Positions 27,431 to 36,878 of a stretch of 64,000 bases of DNA are shown here, one piece after another. The position numbers and the translations under genes are program-made. The notes beneath the pieces are model-generated. The model ran no database searches and was not told the origin of the DNA. It saw nothing but the letters and a program-made list of their open reading frames with translations. Position 1 is the stretch's first letter. Each line of letters begins with the position of its first letter. Source of the DNA: Acidobacteriaceae bacterium. GTDB lineage: Bacteria > Acidobacteriota > Terriglobia > Terriglobales > Acidobacteriaceae. The DNA is taken from NCBI GenBank assembly GCA_025462735.1, contig JAOAPC010000008.1, positions 124,001 through 188,000 on the forward strand, read 5' to 3'.

Positions 27431-27877
27431 TTGTCTGATCGTAAGTACCGGCAGCATGGATATCAGGATAGTGGCGAGCAGCGCCAGAAGCCGTCCCATG
27501 AGCAGGCGCCAGCTCGCAAGGATAAGGATAAAGATAAAGACAACACGTTCGGTCCGCGACCCGTGCAGATGCCGGGGACGCATTCGGTTTCGCGCTGCTC
27601 TCAGTGCGGCACGCTGCTGACTATGCTTTCCGAGCCGCTTGGCCAATGTCCGAAATGCGGCTTTGAGCTGCACTCCTGCAAACAGTGCACCTACTTTGAT
27701 CCTTCGCGCCGCTTCGAATGCATGCAGCCCGTTCCAGAAAGGATCGCGAGAAAAGACGCGCGCAACGACTGTACTTTTTATTCCATTAGAGTGCGCGTGG
27801 AGAAGCAGACATCCACAGGGTTGGCAGCGCAGCCTAATGACGCTCGCAAGGCCTTCGATAATCTCTTCAAGGATTAA
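27431..27877 (+). CDS. Zinc-ribbon protein of unknown function
   Basis: A 148-residue soluble protein. The first 50 residues are charged and probably disordered (KDKDKDKD). A zinc ribbon follows: SRCSQCGTLL and GQCPKCGFELHSCKQCTYFDP. Two further cysteines occur near FECMQPV and NDCTFYS. TTG 27431 (LSDRKYRQHGYQ) is chosen because GGGAG (27419-27423) is well placed; ATG 27392 is an alternative that adds 13 residues. It ends 6 bases from the convergent SDR gene. Confidence 0.72.
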   Translation: MSDRKYRQHGYQDSGEQRQKPSHEQAPARKDKDKDKDNTFGPRPVQMPGTHSVSRCSQCGTLLTMLSEPLGQCPKCGFELHSCKQCTYFDPSRRFECMQPVPERIARKDARNDCTFYSIRVRVEKQTSTGLAAQPNDARKAFDNLFKD

Positions 27878-27882
27878 TTACC

Positions 27883-28617
27883 CTACGGCTTTTGCGTCGG
27901 CCGCAACAGGACTTCGCTGGCAAACGATTGCGGCGCTTGCGTCACCAGCATTCCAACCACGTGCGCCACGTCATCGGGCTTAAGCATTTTGCTGGGGTCC
28001 TTTCCGGTGTGCGGACTTAGTTCTGTATCCACTGAGCCAGGGCAGACCACGGCGACTCGAATGTTGTGGGGCCGCAGTTCGTCGGCAACTGAATAGCTCA
28101 AGCCATTGAGTCCCCACTTCGAGGCGGCATAAGCAGCGCCGTTCGGAAGCGCGTTCTTTCCCGCAAGAGACGAAATGTTCACGATGTGACCTGTTTTGTC
28201 CCGAATCATCATGGGCGCAAAGCTCCGAATGCAGTAATAGACGCCGCGCAGATTGGTGTTCAGGACCTTTTCCCACTGTTCCGGTGTCAATTCATGCAGC
28301 GGAGCGGAGAACGAGCCAACCCCGGCGTTATTGACCAGAATGTCGATCCGGCCAAAGCTTTGTTCGACGAATGCAGCCAGTGCCTGTACGGATTCCAGAC
28401 TGCGGACATCGCACTGCATCGCCTTGGTCTTGCCGCCAGCCGCGGCAATCTCGGAGGCTGCGGTCTGTAGCGTTGTCAGGCTGCGACCGCACAGCACCAC
28501 GCTGCCGCCTAGAGCCGCCAACTTTCGCGCGATTGCCGCCCCAATGCCACGTCCAGCGCCAGTTACGACGGCTACTTGTCCCGAAAGGGGCTTCGACTCA
28601 GTCTTACTGGCATCCAT
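27883..28617 (-). CDS. Short-chain dehydrogenase/reductase (FabG-like)
   Basis: A 244-residue classical SDR. The nucleotide-binding motif is VVTGAGRGIGAAIARKL, the structural motif NNAGVG, and the catalytic triad is Ser (NISSLAG), Tyr and Lys (YAASKWGL). Arg in the nucleotide loop (CGRS) suggests NADP(H). ATG 28617 is preceded by GAGGAA; the longer frame from 28641 lacks one. The substrate cannot be told; 3-oxoacyl reduction is common for this subgroup. Monocistronic. Confidence 0.88.
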   Translation of the reverse strand: MDASKTESKPLSGQVAVVTGAGRGIGAAIARKLAALGGSVVLCGRSLTTLQTAASEIAAAGGKTKAMQCDVRSLESVQALAAFVEQSFGRIDILVNNAGVGSFSAPLHELTPEQWEKVLNTNLRGVYYCIRSFAPMMIRDKTGHIVNISSLAGKNALPNGAAYAASKWGLNGLSYSVADELRPHNIRVAVVCPGSVDTELSPHTGKDPSKMLKPDDVAHVVGMLVTQAPQSFASEVLLRPTQKP

Positions 28618-28911
28618 GGATTCCTCATCGCCGGGGTCCAAAAACCACCAAAAATGTCACGTCTTGCATCTTACCGAATATGCAGAGCTGTTGTGGGAAC
28701 CGAGAAACTTGCTTAAGTTGAACGACATACATATAATCCCGCTCACCGGAACTCGTCTTTGGCCCTGGCAGTCCCCAAAGGGCGCTGTGGAGTCCGGTGT
28801 CTTGCTCGGGTTGTCGCGCTACTACGAAGTGGTCGTACCCTTAGATTCGGATCTATCGTTGCAGCAATTTCCTGAAATTCAACTTTCCAGAGTATCGAGG
28901 AGCGATTGGAA

Positions 28912-30273
28912 ATGAAAACAACTGTTCTGGCGTTTGTGCTTGCAACCGCTTTGGCGGCTGGCGCACAAGATGCGACTCCGCAGCAAACTCAACCCGCCGC
29001 GCCTGCCGCACCTGCCGCCGCTGGCCAACAACCATCTGGGCAACCATCCGCGGCCGCGCCGGAGATTAAAGATCCAGCCGAGTACAACGCCTACATTGGG
29101 GCGGTTCAGCAACAAGACCCCAATTCCAAAATCAGCGCGCTCGAAGCTTTTCTCACTCAGTATCCGAACAGCGTGATGAAGACAACCGGGCTCGAGTTGC
29201 TGATGGCGACCTATCAGCAGACCGGCAATCAGGCGAAGGTGGTTGAAACCGCAAAGCGCGTGCTGACTGCCGACCCTTGCAATTTGCGCGCCCTGGCTCT
29301 GCTGACCTTTCTTGCGCGCCAGGGTGTCTCCTCAGGACAGAACCCGCAGCAGAATCTGGCCGACCTCACGCAATATTCTGGCAAAGGCCTGGAGTGCTTA
29401 CAAACCGCGCCCAAGCCGGCCGGCATTTCCGACGCGGATTATGACAAGCTCAAGAAGCAGGTCTCGCTCATCTTTAACGGGGGAGCAGGGTTCGCGGCGC
29501 TGCAAAACAAAGATTATCAACATGCACAGACCTACCTACGGGCAGCTGTAGATGCCGAGCCAAACGACCTGCAGAACGTTTACCCGCTGGCAATGGCCTA
29601 CTTGACCGCTAATCCGCCGGATAGTCTGAACGGTCTGTTCTACATCGCTCGGGCCGCGGGGTTGGCTCCAGCTGGACCGTCACAGACCCAAATCCAGAAC
29701 TACGGTCAAAAAGTTTTCAAGAATTATCACGGATCGGAAGATGGCTGGGTCACTTACGCGCTGCCCACAGCTAAAAGCGCCACTAGCCCACCGGCAGATT
29801 GGGGAGACAAGATCAGTAAATACGTTCCGCCAACCCCTGCCGAGCAAGCGCGTGATCTGGTAAAGGACAAGACTCCTGACCAAATCAAGCAGCTTAGCTT
29901 TGGGGAATGGGAGCTGGTCCTCTCTGCCGGCACTCCCGAAGATCAGGACAAAGTTTGGAACGTGATCAAGAACGTGCCGCTGCAGATGGAAGGCAAAGTC
30001 ATTGAGACGGCCAGTCCAACTGAGTTGCATTTAGCCGGCAGCCAGGACGACATCGAGCAGAACCGTGCTGATATTACGCTTACGATGTCCGGACCAATCC
30101 CAGCTGCTCGCTTGCCTAAGACCGGAGACCTCTTCGACTTTGAGGGAACACCGGCTTCTTACACAGCGACCCCGTTCATGATGATGATGAGCAATGGGAA
30201 GCTGCTGAAAAAGGCAGGGACACCGGCGCCGAAGCGGCCCGTTCATCGCCGCCCGGCCCGTAAGGCGCAATAA
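28912..30273 (+). CDS. Exported repeat protein with a TPR-like region
   Basis: A 453-residue secreted or periplasmic protein. A signal peptide (residues 1-19, ending LAAGAQ) is followed by a Pro/Ala/Gln-rich linker, then a helical tetratricopeptide-like region (about 55-230: SALEAFLTQYPNSVMKTTGLELL; ETAKRVLTADPCNLRALALL). The C-terminal third (about 290-430) is a separate domain with LSFGEWELVLSAGTPEDQDKVW and TGDLFDFEGTPASY, then a basic tail. The function is unknown. ATG 28912 has AGGAG nine bases upstream. A terminator follows at 30301. Confidence 0.75.
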   Translation: MKTTVLAFVLATALAAGAQDATPQQTQPAAPAAPAAAGQQPSGQPSAAAPEIKDPAEYNAYIGAVQQQDPNSKISALEAFLTQYPNSVMKTTGLELLMATYQQTGNQAKVVETAKRVLTADPCNLRALALLTFLARQGVSSGQNPQQNLADLTQYSGKGLECLQTAPKPAGISDADYDKLKKQVSLIFNGGAGFAALQNKDYQHAQTYLRAAVDAEPNDLQNVYPLAMAYLTANPPDSLNGLFYIARAAGLAPAGPSQTQIQNYGQKVFKNYHGSEDGWVTYALPTAKSATSPPADWGDKISKYVPPTPAEQARDLVKDKTPDQIKQLSFGEWELVLSAGTPEDQDKVWNVIKNVPLQMEGKVIETASPTELHLAGSQDDIEQNRADITLTMSGPIPAARLPKTGDLFDFEGTPASYTATPFMMMMSNGKLLKKAGTPAPKRPVHRRPARKAQ

Positions 30274-30300
30274 ATAAATCGAAGTCGTCAAGCAGAACTA

Positions 30301-30333
30301 AAAGGCAGCCTTTTCTAGGCTGCCTTTTCTTTT
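30301..30333 (+). terminator. Rho-independent terminator after the TPR-like gene
   Basis: AAAGGCAGCC (30301-30310) pairs with GGCTGCCTTT (30318-30327), loop TTTTCTA, followed by TCTTTT. The flanking A and T runs make it usable from both strands, so it may also end the minus-strand Fis-like gene that stops at 30358. Confidence 0.85.
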
Positions 30334-30357
30334 GCGAGAAGATCAGGTTGAAACTGT

Positions 30358-30636
30358 TTAGCGGGCGATTTTCTTCTCGTAAGTTGCAGGACGGGTACTT
30401 CGTGGCGGGCGCCTGCCGCCATCGCGGAACTCACGAACATCGATCTTAAGCTCGCCAATTGTCCGGCTCAGAGTATTACGGTGCATACCCAGCTGCCGCG
30501 CTGCGCGGCATTGGTTGCCCTTGTTTTCTTCGAGCACGGTGGCGATAAAGCGCTTCTTGAATTCTCTGACCGCTTCGGAATAAAGAATATTGCTCTTATA
30601 CATCTGGTGTACGAGTGCTTCCAGTTGATCTTTCAC
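30358..30636 (-). CDS. Small Fis-family helix-turn-helix protein
   Basis: A 92-residue protein whose C-terminal half is a Fis-type HTH (KGNQCRAARQLGMHRNTLSRTIGELKI, residues about 39-65; written here as two runs of the motif) like that of the sigma-54 activators, but without receiver or AAA domains. The N-terminus is a dimerising helix (LEALVHQMYKS). The tail is basic. GTG start at 30636. It follows cvpA by 50 bases on the same strand, so it may be cotranscribed with smc-purC-cvpA. As a lone Fis module it may act as nucleoid-associated or local regulator; the target is unknown. Confidence 0.82.
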   Translation of the reverse strand: MKDQLEALVHQMYKSNILYSEAVREFKKRFIATVLEENKGNQCRAARQLGMHRNTLSRTIGELKIDVREFRDGGRRPPRSTRPATYEKKIAR

Positions 30637-30686
30637 AGGATCTCTCTTTCCGTTTGCTTAACGGCCAGATTGTCAAAAGCTTATGG

Positions 30687-31223
30687 TTACCGTCTCGCCC
30701 GAGGCGTAGCGGTTTGCCCATGTCGTAAATAATCGAGCCCCTGGTAGAACTGCGCCCGTAAAGCCGAGGGCGCAACCCAAATGGCAGCCCGTCCTACCAC
30801 CAGAAAATAGGGCGCCAACCCAGATCCTTGCAGCCAGCGAGAGCTGGGTGTAAACGCCGTCACACTCATCAGGACAACGGCAATCAGCAAAGACCCGCGC
30901 ACCAGACCCAGCAAGGCGCCCATAAACCGGTCAATCGCGCGGAGCCCAACTTCTTTCAGGAGCCAGCGAACCGTTCGGCCTAAAATTCCGGCGAGAATCA
31001 TTATTAGACAAAAGATCGCCAGAAACGCCACAATCTCCGCCAGCCACCGCGAACTGACGTATGCCGCGAAGTAGCCGGCTAAATGCTGATACTGCCAGGC
31101 GGCCACCATATATCCGACCGCCACTCCTGCTATAGCAAACGCCTCCTGGAAAAAACCCGAAATGCCTGCCTGAATCACCGAAACCAGCAGCACCAGCAAA
31201 ATAATCACATCGGCAATATTCAC
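30687..31223 (-). CDS. CvpA family membrane protein
   Basis: A 178-residue protein with four hydrophobic helices matching CvpA (colicin V production) proteins: ADVIILLVLLVSVIQAGISG at the start and AIDRFMGALLGLVRGSLL in the centre. GTG 31223 is the start. The family is associated with purine genes in enterics, and here it lies 27 bases downstream of purC, on the same strand. Its biochemical role is not established. Confidence 0.88.
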   Translation of the reverse strand: MNIADVIILLVLLVSVIQAGISGFFQEAFAIAGVAVGYMVAAWQYQHLAGYFAAYVSSRWLAEIVAFLAIFCLIMILAGILGRTVRWLLKEVGLRAIDRFMGALLGLVRGSLLIAVVLMSVTAFTPSSRWLQGSGLAPYFLVVGRAAIWVAPSALRAQFYQGLDYLRHGQTATPRARR

Positions 31224-31250
31224 GCGCCGCGCTCCCTTACGGCGCCGGTT

Positions 31251-32162
31251 TTACACATCCAACTCACGTCCGGTAAGCCGCCGGTAGGCCTCGACATATT
31301 TCTCGCCAGTCTGTCGCGCCACCTCGGGCGGAAGCGCGGGCGCCGGCGGTTGCTTGTTCCAGCGGATCTCCTCCAGATAATCGCGCACGTACTGCTTATC
31401 GAACGACTCCTGCGACATGCCCGGTGAATATTTGTCCGCCGGCCAGAAGCGCGATGAATCGGGCGTAAGTACCTCGTCGGCCAGGGTGATACCAGTGGCG
31501 GTGCGTCCGAACTCAAATTTCGTGTCGGCAATAATGATTCCCTTTTGCCGGGCGTAGTCGGCCGCCTTTTTGTAAATCGCCAGGCTCAGGTCCCGCAATT
31601 GTCGCGCATCTTCGGGATCTACGAGCTGGGTCATGTGCTCAAACGAAATATTCTCGTCGTGCCCGGTTGTGGCTTTGGTCGCAGGGGTAAAGATGGGTTC
31701 CGGCAATGCTTCTGATTCCCGCAGTCCTGTGGGTAGCTTGATACCGCATACGCTTCCAGAGGCTTTGTATTCTTTCCACCCCGAACCGGACAAATAGCCG
31801 CGAACCACGCACTCGACCGGAAACATCTCGGCCCGTCGCACCAGCATGGACCGGCCGCGAAGCTGGTCGGTGTAGGGTTTTACTTCGTCCGGATAACGGT
31901 TCACATCTGCCGTAACCAGGTGATTAGGCACAATGTCCTTAAGAAAGTCGAACCAGAACAGGGACAATTGTGTGAGCACACGGCCTTTGTGTGGGATCCC
32001 CGTCGCCAGCACGTAATCAAAGGCTGAGATGCGGTCGGTGGCAACAAACAGCAGATGGTCGCTCCCGACCTGGTACACATCGCGCACCTTGCCGCTGGCA
32101 AAAAGCTCCAGGTCTGGGAAGTCAGTTTGTAAGAGAACGGAATCGATGGTTTGAGTAGTCAT
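31251..32162 (-). CDS. purC: SAICAR synthase (phosphoribosylaminoimidazole-succinocarboxamide synthase)
   Basis: A 303-residue ATP-dependent enzyme that joins CAIR with aspartate in purine synthesis. Landmarks are GKVRDVYQVG, the PHKGRVLTQLSLFWF region, EMFPVECVVRGYLSGSGWKEY and IIADTKFEFG, with LADEVLTPDSSRFWP near the end. The length fits the longer bacterial form. ATG 32162 is the start. It lies between smc and cvpA on the same strand, separated from smc by 300 bases. Confidence 0.95.
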   Translation of the reverse strand: MTTQTIDSVLLQTDFPDLELFASGKVRDVYQVGSDHLLFVATDRISAFDYVLATGIPHKGRVLTQLSLFWFDFLKDIVPNHLVTADVNRYPDEVKPYTDQLRGRSMLVRRAEMFPVECVVRGYLSGSGWKEYKASGSVCGIKLPTGLRESEALPEPIFTPATKATTGHDENISFEHMTQLVDPEDARQLRDLSLAIYKKAADYARQKGIIIADTKFEFGRTATGITLADEVLTPDSSRFWPADKYSPGMSQESFDKQYVRDYLEEIRWNKQPPAPALPPEVARQTGEKYVEAYRRLTGRELDV

Positions 32163-32462
32163 GAGGAAATCTTAGATGTAGAAATCGTCGGGTATTCTAG
32201 CCCTTCAGAAATTTTTGTCAACGGGAGAGAATCATAGCTGATTTTGAGCTTCTCTGTTTTCCACCGATGTGCGATTGACAAAACGATGGCCGCCGTGAAA
32301 ACCGCTGCGGAAGCGACATTCAGGAACTTTGGGTTGTGGAAATTATTATTGCAAAAATCCGAAAAGAGAGTTGTAATCCCTCACGCCGAGGCAGAAGTTT
32401 GTGGCGAATTATTCTGGCGGCTTAAGGATTCACAACGCGAGTCCACATAGAAGACCCGAGTT
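32163..32462. other. Spacer between smc and purC with no clear gene
   Basis: Three hundred bases with lower GC than the flanks and no recognised structure. A plus-strand frame at 32244-32450 (68 codons) has no similarity I know. The purC promoter should be here, but no well-spaced -35/-10 pair stood out. Confidence 0.5.
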
Positions 32463-35400
32463 TTACGCCGTTGCCCCGAACCTCACCGAGACCAGCTTCG
32501 AGACGCCCGGCTCTTGCATGGTCACGCCATATAGCACCGGCGCGATACTCATCGTCTTCTTGCTGTGTGTGATCAGCACGAACTGGGTCTGCACGCTCAT
32601 TTCTTTCACCAGTTCGGTAAAGCGGCCGATGTTGGCTTCGTCGAGTGGCGCATCCACTTCGTCGAGAATGCAGAACGGGCTGGGCTGATACTGGAAGATT
32701 CCAACCAGCAGCGCCAGCGCGGTCATGGCTTTTTCGCCGCCGGAGAGCAACAGCACATTCTGCAGCCGCTTACCGGGGGGCGATGCGACCACGTCAATGC
32801 CGCTCTCCGCGCTGTTTTCCTCATCAGTCAGGCGCATCATCCCATGACCGCCGCCGAATAGCTTCTTGAATGTGACCTGGAAATTCTCATTGATCTTGTG
32901 GAATGCCTCTTCGAACTTCTGCCGCGAGAAAATGTCGATCTCTTTGATTGTGGCTTGCGTGTTCTCAATTGAGTCCAGCAAATCTTTCCGCTGCGTATCG
33001 AGAAAAGCCTGCCGCTCAGCGGTCTCTTTGTATTCCTCGAGCGCCATCATGTTCACCGGCCCCATGGCATTGAGTCGCGTGCGCATCTCCTGGGATGACT
33101 GTTCCTCAGCAACAAGTTCGTCACCGGAGAACCGTGGCAGAGTGGAATCCGCCATTAACTCAACCCGCTGCACGCCTAGGTCATTCATACAGGTCTGCGC
33201 AAGATACTCTGCGTCTGACTGAAGTTTTACGGCTGCGGTGGAAACGTCGGCTTTGCGATCGCGCAGGGCATCGACTGCGTGCCGTGCCTCACGCAATAGC
33301 GCGTCAATTTCCCCCACTCGCGCACGCACTTGCTCCGACTCGAACTGAAGCAGGCTGGCGCGGGTTTCACAGGCATTCCTTTCTGCCTCGAGGTCCAGCA
33401 GCTTTTCTGCAATGGCCAGGTTCTCCAGTTCACGCTCAGATTTCTCCGAACCTGCGGACTCGATCTGCGACAGAAGTGAGGCAATGCGCGCCTCCATCTC
33501 CGAGACAAGCTGCTCTATTCTCTGCAGCACCGACGCCGCCGAGCGATGCCGCTCTTCTAGAGCCGCTACGCGAGCCTGGCGTTCTGAAACCATCTGCGCT
33601 GTAGCGTTACGGTTATCGCGCAACGATGCAAGCTGCTCCTGCGCCGACGCGCCCTGCCGCTCCAAGTCCGCGCGTTTCTCATCGACAGAAGTGATCTCCG
33701 TCTGCCGCTCGCTTGCGATTTCCTGGTGGGCCGCACGTTCAGCCGCCAACCGGCTCAGTTCCCTTTCACAAACGTCGCAGCGTTCGCGCACCCGCGTCAT
33801 CTCGGAATCGAGTTGGCGCAAAGCATGACCGGAAGTCATCGCCAGCTTTTCGGAGTCGCGCTTGTCCGCCTCCAGACGATCGAGGAGCGAACTTAATTCC
33901 TTGATCCCATGCCCCAGGTTCAGTACGCTTCCTTCCTGGTTGCGCAGCGCTTCTTCAAGCTCGTTCAATAGACGCATCACATCGCGCAACTCGCGCTTCA
34001 TAGAAAGCGGGCCTTCCGCGCGCTGTTTGCCTCCAGTGACGGTCACGTTGTGAAAGCATTCTCCGGTTTGAGAGAGAAAAAACGCGTCTGGATTTTCCAG
34101 TGCCAGATCGCGGGCAAAAGCCGGATCAGGGACGATGTAACCGTCGCGCAGTTTGGGAAGAATCACTTCCAACGATTTCCCGAATCCGTCCAACACGCGG
34201 ATGGTGTGCTTCAGCGGAACAATGGATGCGTTCGGCGGTGCGGGCTGGCCATCGGGTACCGCAAACGAAAACCGCGCCTGTGAGTCCTCGGGATGCACAA
34301 GAAAAGTCGCTCGCCCGTTAACATCAGAGCGCAGCAGCCGCAATCCTTCGTCCGCCGCATCCCAAGATTTGACCACGATGTAGTTCAACTCATCGCGCAG
34401 GAAATCTTCAACCATCGACTCATAACGCGGCTCGACTTCCAGGAAGTCCGCCAGCACTCCAACGGGTGCCAGGCCGCCCTGCATCGTCCCTGACTGGAAC
34501 AATCGACGGACTGATTCCGTGGAATATCCGTGCTCGGCGATTACAGCTTCCAGCGAGCTCTTTTTGCCGAGCGCCGAGGCGTATTCCGCGCGCAAACCAT
34601 CCAAATGATTCTTGCCTTCGGATTCCTGGCGCTTCTTGAGCGCAAGCAAGTCACGAGTCTGGGCAATCTCCTCGGTCAGAGCTGAAACCCGCTGCGACAC
34701 CGACTCAAATTCCAGCGCAAGTTGACCTCGTTCGCCTCCGAATGTTTCAGCTTGTGCGCGCGCCGCTGCCATTTCGGTTTGAAGCCGCTTGGCCTCGCGG
34801 TCTGCAGCCGCCATGCGCTCCTCGGCTTGCGTGAGCTGGTTGCGCAGATTCGACAGAGACGCGACGTACTCCAGAGTCGCGATGCGGGATTGTTCTTGCT
34901 GCTGTTCGAGTCCGGCTAGTGCGTCCGCTGCCGATGTAGCCTGTATCTGGCTGGCCTCAAGCTCCTGCTGCGCCGAAGCCAAATCGGCCGCAGCAGAATC
35001 GAGGACCTGCCGGTTCGAATTCAGTTCTTCCTTAAGCGCTCCTAGACGTACTCGCGCCTGATCCAGTTCTCCCGACGAAGAAGCTGCCCGCACTGTCAGC
35101 TCGTTGCAACGCTCTTCGTTATGGCGGCGTTGCGCCTGCTTGCGATCGGCTTCTAGCTTGAGGTCGTTAAGCCTGCCGCCGTTTTCGCGTATTTCGGCTT
35201 CGATTGCATAGCCGCGTTGACCGCGCTCCGCAAGCTCAGATTCCATCTCCTGCATAACGCCGGTCTGTTGCCGCATTTCTTCCGATAGCGAATTGATCTC
35301 GGCATCGAGTTCCGTAGCTTGCTGATCGAACTGAGCAAACTTGCTGGCCAGAACTAGGCGCAGCTTCGCCCGCATCTCGTCGCGCAGACGGCCGTAGCGT

Positions 35401-36353
35401 TCAGCCTTCGACGCTTGTCGCTTGAGCGAATTCATCTGCCGAGTCACTTCTTCGAAGATGTCGTTCACGCGCGAGAGGTTCTGTTTAGCGTCTTCAAGGC
35501 GCGCCTCGGCAAGACGCTTCTTGGTTTTGAACTTGGTGATTCCCGCCGCCTCTTCGATGATGGCGCGGCGATCCGTAGGGCGGCTGCTCAGTATCTGCCC
35601 GATTCGTCCCTGCTCGATCAGCGCATACGACTCCGGACCAAGTCCCGTTCCCATGAACAGTTCCTGAATGTCGCGCAACCGGCACAGCTTTCCGTTCAGC
35701 AGATATTCGCTATCTCCGGAACGGAACAACCGCCGCGTGACGGCGATTTCTCCGGCGCGAAACGTTTGCTGGAATTTGCGACGGCGGATTTTCAGGACCA
35801 CGTGCCCAGCGCTCGTTGCAGCTGATGCAGGCGGCGCGATCGGCACGACGTTACTGGGCAATGCAAAAATGGGCTCGTCCTCAGGAAAGGCAATCGCGAC
35901 GGTATTGATCTTTGACCGTGGAACTTCGACCTCCTCGGTCGCTCCGGGTTGCGCTTCTTCGGTGATCCTTTCCACTTCGTCCGCGGCACGCGCGCGAATT
36001 TCAGCTTCATCCCAATCTTCGGCAGGCATGTCATCCTGCAAAACAAGTTCGGTGGGATCATTCTTGTCCGCGCCTTCATACTGTTCCGGATCAATCAGCG
36101 TTAGCGACACTTCGGCCATCCCAGTCGGCTTGCGGTCGCGCGTGCCGGCGAAAATGACGTCCTCCATGCGCGATCCACGCAGCGTCTTTGCCGACTGCTC
36201 ACCGAGCACCCACGAAATGGCGTCGGCAATATTCGACTTGCCGCACCCGTTCGGTCCGATGATGGCGGCCACGCCATCGCCGTGAAACTTGAGTTCAGTG
36301 CGGTCGCAAAACGACTTGAATCCGAGAATCTGTAGCTTCTTCAGTTTGAGCAA
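32463..36353 (-). CDS. smc: Chromosome segregation protein SMC
   Basis: A 1296-residue condensin ATPase. The N-terminal Walker A is GPNGCGKSNI. A long coiled coil precedes and follows the hinge (TMQGGLAPVGVLADFLEVEP region near the middle). The C-terminal head has the ABC signature LLSGGEKAM and Walker B CILDEVDAPLDEANIGRF. TTG 36353 is chosen since AAGGAG is six bases upstream; ATG 36380 would add nine residues. Between the Walker A lobe and the coiled coil, residues about 105-205 hold an acidic, Pro/Ala-rich insert (DMPAEDWDEAEIRARAAD...) not found in the textbook proteins. It makes the protein about 110 residues longer than Bacillus SMC. Confidence 0.95.
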   Translation of the reverse strand: MLKLKKLQILGFKSFCDRTELKFHGDGVAAIIGPNGCGKSNIADAISWVLGEQSAKTLRGSRMEDVIFAGTRDRKPTGMAEVSLTLIDPEQYEGADKNDPTELVLQDDMPAEDWDEAEIRARAADEVERITEEAQPGATEEVEVPRSKINTVAIAFPEDEPIFALPSNVVPIAPPASAATSAGHVVLKIRRRKFQQTFRAGEIAVTRRLFRSGDSEYLLNGKLCRLRDIQELFMGTGLGPESYALIEQGRIGQILSSRPTDRRAIIEEAAGITKFKTKKRLAEARLEDAKQNLSRVNDIFEEVTRQMNSLKRQASKAERYGRLRDEMRAKLRLVLASKFAQFDQQATELDAEINSLSEEMRQQTGVMQEMESELAERGQRGYAIEAEIRENGGRLNDLKLEADRKQAQRRHNEERCNELTVRAASSSGELDQARVRLGALKEELNSNRQVLDSAAADLASAQQELEASQIQATSAADALAGLEQQQEQSRIATLEYVASLSNLRNQLTQAEERMAAADREAKRLQTEMAAARAQAETFGGERGQLALEFESVSQRVSALTEEIAQTRDLLALKKRQESEGKNHLDGLRAEYASALGKKSSLEAVIAEHGYSTESVRRLFQSGTMQGGLAPVGVLADFLEVEPRYESMVEDFLRDELNYIVVKSWDAADEGLRLLRSDVNGRATFLVHPEDSQARFSFAVPDGQPAPPNASIVPLKHTIRVLDGFGKSLEVILPKLRDGYIVPDPAFARDLALENPDAFFLSQTGECFHNVTVTGGKQRAEGPLSMKRELRDVMRLLNELEEALRNQEGSVLNLGHGIKELSSLLDRLEADKRDSEKLAMTSGHALRQLDSEMTRVRERCDVCERELSRLAAERAAHQEIASERQTEITSVDEKRADLERQGASAQEQLASLRDNRNATAQMVSERQARVAALEERHRSAASVLQRIEQLVSEMEARIASLLSQIESAGSEKSERELENLAIAEKLLDLEAERNACETRASLLQFESEQVRARVGEIDALLREARHAVDALRDRKADVSTAAVKLQSDAEYLAQTCMNDLGVQRVELMADSTLPRFSGDELVAEEQSSQEMRTRLNAMGPVNMMALEEYKETAERQAFLDTQRKDLLDSIENTQATIKEIDIFSRQKFEEAFHKINENFQVTFKKLFGGGHGMMRLTDEENSAESGIDVVASPPGKRLQNVLLLSGGEKAMTALALLVGIFQYQPSPFCILDEVDAPLDEANIGRFTELVKEMSVQTQFVLITHSKKTMSIAPVLYGVTMQEPGVSKLVSVRFGATA

Positions 36354-36878
36354 CTTACACTCCTTCGTGTCGCTGGACATCTCAGGCTGACTGGACTTCT
36401 AAAAGCCGCGTCTTGAAAGCGCACGTTTCTTAGCTGTGAGCTGTGGTTTCCAGCGTTGCCGTGGGGGATAACCCCTCCTGTTGGACGGCAGCCCTCATGC
36501 GATAGGTTTACCAACCAGGTTCCTCCGGCAGTCCATTCACTCGAAAGCCGTCCCAGGCTGGATGGGGCGGGGCACAAATTAGAGCTACTGTAGCGACCAA
36601 ATCGCGCCGGGGTCAAGTAATAAAACACCATATGTTGTGGGTAACTCGTCCTAAACCCAGCATTTTGCTGCAGCTATGCAGCTTACGCCCGGTTCAATGC
36701 TGTGGATTAGAAAGGAGGGGAAAACCGCGAGAGCACAAATAGCCTAGCGCAGGACGAGGGGAGAAGCAACGGAAAGCGGCGGCTGGAGAACTTCGATCAG
36801 CAGTTGTCAGATTGAAAACGGCTCGATACCCTCCAGAACTGACACTGCTGTTTTGTACCTCAATTTTCGAGGAGTGCA
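36354..36878. other. Long spacer between divergent smc and nucleoside hydrolase, with possible RNA structure
   Basis: A 525-base gap without a supported gene. Within it 36483-36489 (GGACGGC) and 36548-36554 (GCCGTCC) form a perfect 7-bp closing stem around a GC-rich interior that holds GGTT-TACC-AACC, and just outside is GGGG-ATAA-CCCC (36464-36475). A short T-rich stretch and AACACC follow. This may be a structured leader of smc (minus strand) or a small RNA; it matches no riboswitch I know. Confidence 0.35.

Noticed and set aside
28618-28911. Possible small gene in the 294-base gap between the SDR and TPR-like genes
   Set aside because: Frames crossing it are extensions from inside the SDR antisense strand, without ribosome binding site or similarity.
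32866-33222. Plus-strand ORFs opposite smc
   Set aside because: Long antisense frames are expected opposite a high-GC coiled-coil gene; no recognisable product.
36420-36620. SRP RNA, RNase P RNA or a known riboswitch upstream of smc
   Set aside because: None of the conserved core sequences of these RNAs (for example GGAAGGAAGCAGCC of SRP RNA) is found on either strand.
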